Origin: Macrophomina tecta
Taxonomy: Eukaryota; Ascomycota; Dothideomycetes; Botryosphaeriales; Botryosphaeriaceae
Direction: 5' to 3'
DNA: 64,000 nucleotides
Assembly: GCA_024180945.1 (NCBI GenBank)
Contig: JAKSGN010000043.1
Coordinates: 682,001 to 746,000 of the forward strand
Numbering within the stretch: the stretch's first letter is position 1; each line of letters starts with the position of its first letter. Under the pieces are notes generated by a model. That model saw nothing but the letters and a program-made list of their open reading frames with translations. It did not search any database and was not told the DNA's origin. Positions 55,364 through 64,000 of the stretch are shown piece by piece. The position numbers and the translations under genes were made by a program.

Positions 55364-57974
55364 TCATATTCTCTTCTTCCCTTCCCCATTTCCCTCCTCC
55401 CCATTTACTTTCTCACTCCCCTCCACCGCCATCGCCGCCGCTTCATTCACATCCTTCTTTTTCGCCGACCTCTTTAATGACGCCTCCAAGGACTTCTCTA
55501 CTCCCACTGTCCCCGTCAATAAATTCAAACTCTTACTATACACCTCCACTGGACTGCTCTTCCCCATGACGGCGTCCCATTTCCTGCCACGCTCAGTCGA
55601 CAAATCGAACTTGAGCCGCCCCTTCCGGCTCGGGGCGTCCCAAATGTCGCCCCAGCGTCTCCAATCAACGCTGATGGGCCCGTCGAGCCTGCCAACGCGC
55701 GGGGGCTGACCGGTCCCCGATTCGGGCAGGGTGATGTACTCGCGGACGCAGCCGGGGACCTCGTCGCGGGTATGGGCGACGACGACAAGGGCCTGGTCGG
55801 CGGAGAGGCCGGGGACGCGGACGCGGTTGATGGCGGCGATGTTGGAGTCGACCGGCCTGGCGCCCTGGGGCCGCAGGTGCGGCCGCTCGCGGTAGACATG
55901 GCGCAGCATCATACGCTCGCCTTGGTTGAGGAAGAGGAGGCACTTGTCGCGGGCGAGCTCATCCATGCCGGAGAAGGCCTCGTCGAGGACGATGAGGTCG
56001 GGCGACTTGATGATGGCGCGTAGGAAGAGGGCGACGCGCTGTGCGCTGAAGGTCAGGTCGCGGAAGCGGAGAGTTTCGGCCCATTCAGTGGAGGGGTTCT
56101 GGAGAAGGGCTTCTTCGTCACGGAGGGTTGTTTCGGTGATTTCGAGGTAGATGGGGATGCGTTCATTGGCTTTGCTGTCTCGCGCGCAGCAGAAGGCTTC
56201 GCCGCGTTGGTCGAGGGTCTCACCGAGCTCGGGGTTCAGTTCGTTGCGGAACCAGCGGAGGCAGGCATCGACTTTTTGGTCGGCTTCATAGCTAAGCTTA
56301 GGTTTCGTTAAGGGAGTGTCTGCCCAGGCAGATTCGAGGACGCGGCGGACGGTGAGATGCTTGGGGAAATACGTGTGGACTTCGGGACTCGAGTGGCCCA
56401 TTCGTTGTTGGATATCGAAGACGGATAGGCCGGGAGATCCTGGTGTGGGGAGGCGGGAGCGGCCGAAAAGCTTGACTGGCGCAGAGTATGTTTGAGGATG
56501 ATCAGAAGTGATGAGAGACAGCAGTGTAGTCTTTCCAGAGCCTGCAAAGGAAGTCAGCAACCGAATAGTTTGAATTAACGCATGGGGGTCAAGAACGAGG
56601 TTGCCACGCACCATTGGGCCCAAAGACACCCCAGCGCTGGCCCTTTCGGACCTCCCACCAAAGCCCACCTTCCCAATTCCCTAGCACGGCGTTTTCACTG
56701 TCCCCATACTTGATCTGCACGCCTTCCATCTGTACCACGGGATCTCCCACAGGTATCGGTTCTTTGTCTGTCATTGGCACGCCATCTTTTGTGTAATTGA
56801 CCTCATAAATCCTGTGTGGTCGCTTCAGCTTCTCGCGCATGGTGTGGATTTTTTCGGGATCTTCGGCAAGGGCGTCGAAGTCGCCCTTTGCCTCCATCTT
56901 TCTGGATATATCATAGAGTGCAATCATATCATCGACATGGGCCTTGTCGAGAACATCAAGCACGTTTTCCTTACTCAGGTTTTCAGCCTGTAACAATGGC
57001 AACTGTTTTTTGGCCAGTTTTGCATAAGGGGTGCGGAACTCGAAGCCGGTCTTGTTCATCTTCTCGTAGTGGTTTCGCAGGAAGTCGAACACCTCCCTGC
57101 GATCCCCTATAATGCTGGGCTTCGGCTCGTTGCCCACGACTATGAAGTTGGTGATCCATTGCGGGATGACATCCTGAGGGCGCAGAGACAAGAGCAAGCG
57201 CGGCTGTTGAGCCTCGGCCATCTGATGTAACAGGCCCGACAAGTATTGCAAAGTATGCGGGTCTAGACCCATGAAGGGGCCGTCGAGGAGCAGGAGCTCA
57301 GGACGGGCCAGCAATGCTTTGGCAATGCGTGCTCTTCTCGTCTGCCCGTTGCTAAGATGACTGACGGGCATTTTTTGGAGGTCCGTCAGATTGAGGTCGC
57401 GCATCACCCGCTCAACCATTGCCTCGGGCGGCTTCACAGCAAGATTCTCGTCGGCATTGAGCTCAGTGTTGCCCATAAGATAGTCGCGCACACTCCAATC
57501 CGTAACCTCGCGCAAGCTCTCGTAGCGCGCACTCATGTATGCCCCTTTGGTGCTAGCGCCGGAGAGACCGCCCCGCTCGGCATCGAATCCTACGTATTGA
57601 ATGGCATTACTCGGGTTTCGTAGGCGAGGGTCCTTTTCTGCGATCTCGGAAGTTTGGAGGTAGGGATATGAACGGGCGGCTGGCGGGACGCTGAGGTACT
57701 GGCCACGGAGGATCTGCAGGAATGTTGTTCGGTTGGCGGAGTTGGGACTCAGGATGGCCCAGTGCTGACCGGGGCTTGCATCGGTAGGTAGAGTGAAGCT
57801 GAGGTTGGGATATAGTGGCGGATTGGGAGAGTCATGCTGCGGGTCGTGCGAGTCTGGGTGGTTGCGGTAGAAGGTAGCGTTGTTGATGCTGATCAGCGGC
57901 GGTCTGGGTTTCGTTTTGGTCGCATAATGGCGGAGGGTAGCTGGCGAGAGTGGTCTCGCACAGGGGAAGCGCAT
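55364..57974 (-). CDS. Twin-domain ABC ATPase, YDR061W-like, probably mitochondrial
   Basis: Two exons: 57974-56612 and 56541-55364; 70-nt intron splitting the second Walker A after FGPNG; 846 residues. Soluble ABC protein with two nucleotide-binding domains and no membrane helices, resembling the yeast YDR061W / PhrA-ModF type. N-terminal MRFPCARPLSPATLRHYATK looks like a mitochondrial presequence. Domain 1: Walker A position reads SPNSANRTT (Lys and Gly lost), signature LSNGQ, Walker B LLLLDGPFMGLD. Domain 2: intact GPNGSGKTTL, degenerate signature TFSAQ, Walker B LIVLDEAFSGMD. So one composite ATP site is expected to be active and the other degenerate. Substrate and partner are unknown. 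The C-terminal tail is charged and low-complexity. Confidence 0.87.
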
Positions 57975-58191
57975 GTCGAGGAGTGGGTGAGCTGTGGCAC
58001 TACGCGTCGGCGCCGTAGACTTTTCGTGGGAGGATCGGCGAGTCGGCGTCTCGGCTGAATGCTGATGCGATGCGATGCGATGCCGTCATCTCTGATTTCC
58101 CCGCAAACTGTGTGTTCCGCGCGCGCGACCCCGTCCTCGACGAGCTTCAGCCCACCATGCTACCTACGCTCCAGCCCTCGCGACCAAAGGT

Positions 58192-58671
58192 ATGCGTATC
58201 AATCGCCTTCACCGCACCGTGTCGGCCCGGCTAATGCGCTTCAAGTACCCGCCTGCAACGCGATCGCCACTACTCCCGCTCCAACATTCCCGGCGAGCAT
58301 CTTCCCAGGGATCCGGCGACCCGACCTCCACCTCCACTTCCGCTCAGGCCGTGTACAACCCTCCGCCGCAATCGCAACCGCGCTCACAAATTGAAGCCAT
58401 GCCTCCGTATGTCGCATCATCCCACTCCATTGCGCCCCCTCAATCATTTGCACCTCCGTCCGGGCCTCTCCTCCAGCCGAGGTTATCCAGCACTCCGCTT
58501 TCGCAGCACTACGACATATCAGTCCGACATCCGGTATTCTTCTCGCCAGCCCTGCGGAAGCCACCATTTCCGCTGCCGCATGCCGCGAGTGAAGGCGTGA
58601 ATCCGGTCGCACATGGCTATGTGGTTGAGAATGGAGCAAATGCTGCGAGAGAGATGAAGACCAAGTTGTAA
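58192..58671 (+). CDS. Small protein of unknown function, possible mitochondrial presequence
   Basis: A 159-residue ORF head-to-head with the ABC gene across 217 bases. The N-terminus MRINRLHRTVSARLMRFKYP is basic with hydroxylated residues and no acidic ones, consistent with mitochondrial import. The middle is proline/serine-rich and the C-terminus charged (ENGANAAREMKTKL). No family recognised. An alternative start or first exon near 58155 is possible. Support is the divergent arrangement and composition only. Confidence 0.4.
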   Translation: MRINRLHRTVSARLMRFKYPPATRSPLLPLQHSRRASSQGSGDPTSTSTSAQAVYNPPPQSQPRSQIEAMPPYVASSHSIAPPQSFAPPSGPLLQPRLSSTPLSQHYDISVRHPVFFSPALRKPPFPLPHAASEGVNPVAHGYVVENGANAAREMKTKL

Positions 58672-60144
58672 AGAGAAGGGCTTGATCTGTGGCTCTATTG
58701 AATGCAAGTTGTGGGCGGCACAGCGATGTGGACTTGACATGGAGTGGCGATGCTCGTGACGTCGCGAGAGAAAATGCTACGCAGTGGCGAGTGGAGCGAT
58801 CACGGGCGGAAACACGTCCTTGTATCTCTCGATATCACCACGTGGGTCACGGTCAGTATGACACTCTGCTCATAAGCCTGGGCAGACGGATTTCAATATC
58901 TGAGCAAGTCGCGGGACAATTCAAGGAAAACTCGACTTGATCAGAAGCACGTCAAATTCGCTCATGCAGTCCTTATCGTGCATGGACTGTCAGGGTCTCG
59001 GCGCGATGGCAGCACATGAAAGAATTGTACGATTATGAAGCTCTAGGGTGTGAGCTGGCAGACCCAGACCTTTGGGAACGTTTTGAGTTGGAGATACCCC
59101 TAGCCAGTCGGCAGCATCGAATGCATGCACCTGAATTCGTCACTTGGAAGATTGCTCAAGATTGCGACAGCATGACACGACCTCGTTCCAGGCAGAAGCA
59201 TTCTCCATGCTCGTCTGCCGTCTCCGTTGCTGCACTCCCGGTTGGTCCGGACGAGTGCTTCCTGGCTTGCGAACCACTGGCGTACCTGATCTCCTTATCT
59301 TGCATGAACCTTCTTTGGAATGGTTTCGGGACGGATTTCAATCCTGTCTTGTTCGCTTACTCTGTCGTGCTGCAGGACTGCCAACTTTTGAGCGGCGGAT
59401 GAAGTTCGGACTGAGCTGATAAGGCTGTCGATGGGGCAGGCCAATTATGTCGAGCTTCACATGTCAAAAGCATCAGTGGTTGTGTCAGGATGAGATGTGC
59501 CTGGACCTTTCTGACGGGCCGCCGAAACTATGGATCTATCCGCTTTTTTTTCCTTCCGCCCCTGCAAGGCTTTTGACGTCCAGTCGGAACCTCAGGATGA
59601 CTTCATCGCTCCACGTAGCTCCTCAAAGTTCTGTTTTTTTCTCCCAAGCCCACTCGGCATTTTTGACAATCACATGCTACCTCTTCGGCCTCGCGTCGGA
59701 CCGCTCGTGACCAGTGGCTCGAGGGCAAATCGTGAGACGTGCGACGTCGGTCCGCAGATTGGCCGGTGCTCGCAGGAGGGAGAGCGCCGAAGACTGTCTC
59801 CTGACGGGGCCGACGAATCAGCGGCGCACTATTTGCGGCGTCGCAACGGCGCAGTAGCGCGCGTGTCGAGGCCGTTGCGCTGTCGCCTGCTCTGCACGCA
59901 GCCAGACGTCAGTGAATGATTGATCGCAGCGATCGCGGACAGCGTTCCGCGACCCTGATCTGCCCGAAATGACCGGTCGTCTTTGCCAAAGCCGTTAGGC
60001 CGGCGCTCTACCCCAGATTTCGTCGCCCCGAGAGGCCCAGCTGCCCCGCAGACCGAGCGTCGCGTGCCCAGCTTACGTCACAGCCCGGTGCGCGTGAGGG
60101 CTCCCCGAAGGATCGGTGTGAAAAGGGGAGCAGCGACCGGCGGC

Positions 60145-60176
<32 letters not shown>

Positions 60177-60769
60177 CTGCGCCGCGGGCGCGACGGGCGC
60201 GCAGCTGTGCGCGGAGGCTGGTGCTGCAGCGAGTGAATGCTGCGGCGCTGCCCCCTCCCGCGCTGCGTCCGGGCTGGCGGGCAGAGCCAAAGTCAGCCCT
60301 CGATGGGGCTCTGCGCTGCCCAGCTGCAGGAACGGGCGAGGCCGCATGTGACGCCGATGACGCGCCCCCGTTTCTCTTTGTCTGTCATGCGCCCACGTCA
60401 GGCCGTCCAACTCTCGTCATTCTGCTCAGCTCTGGCCCAGACACGCCCGGCACGCTGAAGCCTGCTGCCCTGCCCCCGAGGCCCCGACCGCGCGCCCTCG
60501 CTCGCCCGCCCCTCCGACTGGATCGGGACTATGGCGGTGCCAGACAGAAACTGCCACGAGCGCATCGCGACTCTGCCCGCAACCATGAGTTAGCCCGCTC
60601 TCACCCGGCAGCTGCACCATCGTCGGTGCGAGCCTGAGCCACCGCCTTCGCTCTCAACCCGCCCTTTTAGTCGCTTTGTGCCTCGCGCTCCGCTCCCTCT
60701 GAAACATTCTCCATCCGCTGCTTCTTCGCCGTTTCGATACCCCATAGCGCGCGCCTTCTTCGCACCGTC
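58672..60769. other. Intergenic, no gene recognised
   Basis: About 2.1 kb upstream of the glucoamylase. Moderately AT-rich at first, then very GC-rich from ~59.8 kb with a GGCGAC repeat. ORFs there are low-complexity artefacts. Confidence 0.5.
60146..60176. repeat. (GGCGAC)n simple repeat
   Basis: About five near-perfect hexanucleotide units in the GC-rich region upstream of the glucoamylase. They create Arg-rich spurious ORFs on the plus strand. Confidence 0.85.
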
Positions 60770-62514
60770 ATGCTTGTTCGCTTCTCCCTCTCCGGCGCGG
60801 CCCTGCTGCTATGCGCCGACGCCTTCGTCATCCCCGCCGTTCTGGACAGCCAGAAGCCGCTGGCCGGCAACGCCCTGTCCGACCTCGCCGCCAAAGTCCA
60901 TGCTCTTTCCGACCAACTCGCCCTCCGACCCGCCACCAAGTCGTCCCTGGATACATGGCTGGACAAGGAGGAGGACATCGCCGTGGATCGGTTGCTGGCC
61001 AACATTGCGCCGAGTGGCAGGAATGCGCAACACGCTGCGCCTGGCACCGTTCTTGCCAGTCCATCCAAGGAGCACCCCAACTACTACTACCAATGTGAGT
61101 TCCTCGCGCGCGCTTTGCTGTCGTCGTCGCTGACCCATGTGCGCTCCTAGGGGTTCGTGATGCCGGTATAACCATGGCCACCGTCGTGGATCTGTACCTC
61201 GCCGATCCCTCCTCAGAGCTCAGCAGAACGGTGCTGCTGCCCACGCTCGAATCCTATGCTTCCATCTCCCAGAAGATCCAACAGACTCCCAACCCTTCGG
61301 GCGACTTCTCCTTCCCTGACCTCAACGGGCTCGGCGAGCCGAAGTTCGAGGCCGATGGCTCCGCCTTCACCTCCAACTGGGGCCGCCCGCAGCGCGACGG
61401 CCCCGCTCTGAGGTCGATCGCGCTCATGAAGTTCATGCGCGCATACAACGAGAGCAACCCTGGCCTGTGGGAATCCAGGACCACGTCGACCAACGACTGG
61501 TTCACCAAGCTGTACAGCCCGGACCTGCCCGCGCGCAGCATCATCAAGGCTGACCTGGAATACGTCGCGCGCCACTGGCCCGAGTCGGGCTTCGACGTGT
61601 GGGAGGAGGTCCAGGGCCGGCACTTCTTCACCGCCATGGCACAGCTGCGCGCACTGCGCGAGGGCGCCGAGCTGGCTGCGCTCTTCAACGACGCCGGCGC
61701 TGCCGCCTACTACCGCGACCAGGCGGCGAAGCTGGAAGCCATGATCGCATCCGACTTCTGGGACAAGCGGGGCGGCTACCTGCGCGCCACGCGCGGCGGC
61801 GACGCCGAGTTCCAGCGCTCCGGCATGGACTGCAGCGTCCTGCTCGGCAGCATCCACGGCAACGCCCTCGAGCCCGCGTCGCCCGATGCGCCGCTCTTCC
61901 CGCCCCACGACGACAAGGTGCTCGTCTCGCTCATGAAGCTTGTGCAGGACCAGCGCGACCGCTTCCCCATCAACGCCCAGCCCGAGAGCCCCGAGGCCGG
62001 CGACGACTCCTCTTTCGCTGAAAGCGACCCATTGCGCCCCGCGGGCGTCGGCCGCTACCCCGAGGATGCCTACGACGGCTACGCCTCCCCCCACCCCGGC
62101 GCCGGCAACCCGTGGTTCCTGTGCACGGCCAGCGTCGCCGAGATCCTGTTCCGCACCAGCGCGCACGTCAACGCGACGGGCGTCGTCACCGTCTCGGAGA
62201 GCGGCTGGGACTTCTGGCGAGGCCTCGTTTGCCCGTCATCGTCGTCGTCGTCGTCGTCGGACAAGGACTGCGCCCTCTCGTGGGAGCGCAAGCGCTACAC
62301 GGCCGGCGACGGCACCGGCGTCGTCGAGAAGGCGCAGCTGCGCTTGAAGGCCATCGGCGATGGGTTCTTGGCCGTCGTCAAGAGGCACGCGAAGGGCGAT
62401 GGTGCGCTGAGCGAGCAGTTCGATCGGTGGACCGGGTTTGAGCGCGGAGCCGAGGATTTGACGTGGAGCTACGGCGCGTTTTTGCAGGCGGTGTGGGCGA
62501 GGGAGAGGTTGTGA
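60770..62514 (+). CDS. Secreted glucoamylase (glucan 1,4-alpha-glucosidase, GH15)
   Basis: Two exons: 60770-61094 and 61151-62514; 56-nt intron; 562 residues. Releases glucose from the non-reducing ends of starch and glycogen. The signal peptide is MLVRFSLSGAALLLCADAFV. The (alpha/alpha)6 catalytic domain contains NYYYQWVRDAGITMATVVDL, SNWGRPQRDGPALRSIALM, the acid motif FDVWEEVQGRHFFTAM (Glu260/261, aligned with Glu179 of the Aspergillus enzyme) and the base motif LSEQFDRWTG (Glu530, aligned with Glu400), then DLTWSYGAFL. The protein stops right after the catalytic domain, with no linker or starch-binding module, so action on soluble or small glucans is likely. A serine run (TCG repeat) near 62237-62260 is an insertion in a loop. 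Confidence 0.93.
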
Positions 62515-62704
62515 GAGGTGAGTGAGGCTGTCGTGAGGAACGTAGGCGGAGAGGCTGTGCGCGGGCTGGGTAAGCGAGAGGAACTTTGAGCGTCGCGGGA
62601 GGATTGGGGAAATTGCTACTTTAGCGAGAGTGCGGTGTTATTTTTTCCCGTTGGGATGGATCGGAGTGGAGGGGAGATGGGAACGATAAGATGAGATTGA
62701 TGAG

Positions 62705-62746
<42 letters not shown>

Positions 62747-64000
62747 ACTGAAAGAAACGCCTGGGAAAGGAGAACAGGTGAGACGAAGAAGATGGCTGGG
62801 CGGCTAAAGACTCCCTTTTTGATTCGGTCTTGCGCGAGCGGTTGATGGACTTGTTATTACTATAGGTATCTTTTTGTAGTGCGTTTCCTTCACGTCGTTC
62901 CTCCCCTGGCGAGGCTTGGGCTTTGGTTTTTTGTTGGGAACCGGAGGGGTTTGGATGGGGAGCCTTTCCTTGTCCGTTTTTTTTCTCCCTCTGTATTTCC
63001 TTTTACCTTTTAAATAGATCCCTCTTCTGCCGTAGTTATACACGGCTGGTCATGCCACTGCTTTTATCTTTCTCCTAAACCTTATTCTTGAGTGTCGGCC
63101 CGCTTGTGATAGTGACGTTGATGGTGAATGGGCGCAGGGCGGAGGAGTGGGTTTTCGGGCCTTTGCTTATCGTGTGCGCAAGCAAGCGGGTAGGTATCTT
63201 GGTGTGTGTGTGTGTGTATGCATATATATGTATATGTAGGTGCACTCGTGATGCGCTTGGAATCCCTGCGGTTTTCTTGTTTTCCGGTGAGATGGGAGGG
63301 GGTGGGGGGGGAAAATCCTTGTCTGCATTTGCTGCGCAGGAGCAGGAGGATGAGGGGATGCGGGTCGGCGCTCGTTCCTGTCACCGTCTCACTCGCCTGG
63401 AGCTTTTGCATCAGGCCGGGACACCGGAACAAGAAAAGACAGGGCGCCTTGTGGTTCAAACATAACGGGACTCATGCGACTTTGCTTCTCGGCGAGCAGC
63501 GGACGCGCGCGTAGTTGAGAGAGGGTGCCGACGGGCCCATCGCAACTTGAGGTGTGCGCGGATAGAAATACGAGCTACACAGGACCAGGGGGAGAGAGTG
63601 CAGACGCTGGATACAGAAAGGTTGTACTTCGGACAGGATGCGCCAGATAATGGTGTGGGAAGGGTGGAATTGATTGGACGCAGGGTTGCGGGGAAGGCGC
63701 GGCTGCGCGGACGGGAGTGCGTAAGCGGGTGCGCCGGCGACGATAGCGGCGGCGATGGTGGTGTGGTTGCGACGGCGTTCCTTGGGGGGGCGGAGAAGTG
63801 TGCGGGTCTGGCATGTGATAGCGGCGGGCTGTCCTGCAATGTCTGGTCAGTGGTATCGAGTTTGGTGATGGCTGGTCCTCTACAGGTTGCGCAGACGCTG
63901 CATGTCCGCACGGCGACGTGAGGCTCGACACGGTTTTGTTTCCTCAGTGGCCACTCTACTACTGTGTTACATTTCGATGCTTGTCAGCGTTTCAGGGTTC
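62515..64000. other. 3' flank to window end, no gene recognised
   Basis: Contains a (GA)n microsatellite at 62707-62741 and a (TG)n followed by TATA-type repeat at 63202-63237. Competing ORFs of 100-150 codons at 63.1-63.9 kb on both strands lack family features. A gene entering from the right edge on the minus strand cannot be excluded. Confidence 0.5.
62707..62741. repeat. (GA)n microsatellite
   Basis: About 17 dinucleotide units downstream of the glucoamylase. Likely polymorphic. Confidence 0.9.

Noticed and set aside
59983..60351. 122-codon Arg-rich ORF upstream of the glucoamylase
   Set aside because: Driven by the (GGCGAC)n repeat and high GC; no protein-like features outside it.
1..64000. 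CRISPR arrays, prokaryotic operons or complete transposons
   Set aside because: No regularly spaced repeats, no transposase or reverse-transcriptase ORF and no terminal inverted repeats were found. The genome is clearly fungal, with spliced genes.

Overview
This window is nuclear DNA of a filamentous ascomycete (Pezizomycotina; Dothideomycete-like is my best guess, genus unknown). The evidence is short GT-AG introns (mostly 44-95 nt, several with a clear CTAAC-type branch site), G/C-ending codons in the conserved genes, and fungus-specific families: a NACHT-ankyrin NLR, a HET-domain relic, a Zn2Cys6 regulator, a SIT-type siderophore transporter, a CE5 esterase, a GH15 glucoamylase and small cysteine-rich secreted proteins. 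All exon models are mine, read from splice motifs and reading-frame continuity, with no transcript or database support.

Layout. 1-5 kb: mostly empty sequence with one Mid2-like single-pass membrane protein. 5.3-13.8 kb: accessory block on the minus strand with a giant NACHT-ankyrin NLR carrying one in-frame TAG, a neighbouring ankyrin gene broken by one extra base, and a decayed secreted-protein gene. 14.1-15.5 kb: SAM-dependent O-methyltransferase. 17.8-19.8 kb: siderophore iron transporter. 20.7-21.8 kb: GT8-like glycosyltransferase, next to an AT-rich island. 23.5-26.7 kb: seven-exon glycerol-3-phosphate acyltransferase. 27.8-28.0 kb: candidate 69-residue membrane microprotein. 29.3-30.1 kb: cutinase/acetylxylan esterase. 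31.9-34.8 kb: large protein of unknown function with an internally duplicated domain. 35.7-47.3 kb: housekeeping block with pantoate-beta-alanine ligase divergent from DEAD-box helicase Dbp7, an MDR oxidoreductase, the WD40 protein Asa1 and a Zn2Cys6 transcription factor. 47.3-55.3 kb: second accessory block, gene-poor and AT-richer, with a HET relic and a tandem segmental duplication carrying one intact and one decayed copy of an eight-cysteine secreted protein. 55.4-58.7 kb: two-domain ABC ATPase with a putative mitochondrial presequence, divergent from a small unknown gene. 60.8-62.5 kb: secreted glucoamylase.

How the genes fit together. The housekeeping genes are unrelated and do not form an operon-like unit. 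The accessory blocks look like the variable compartment of a fungal genome: non-self-recognition genes (NLR, ankyrin, HET) and secreted effector-like genes, many with a single inactivating lesion or older decay. The best leads for new biology are the NLR with its readthrough-separated C-terminal extension ending in a repeated WEHG...FSFP...GAWV motif, and the tandem-duplicated eight-cysteine secreted protein.
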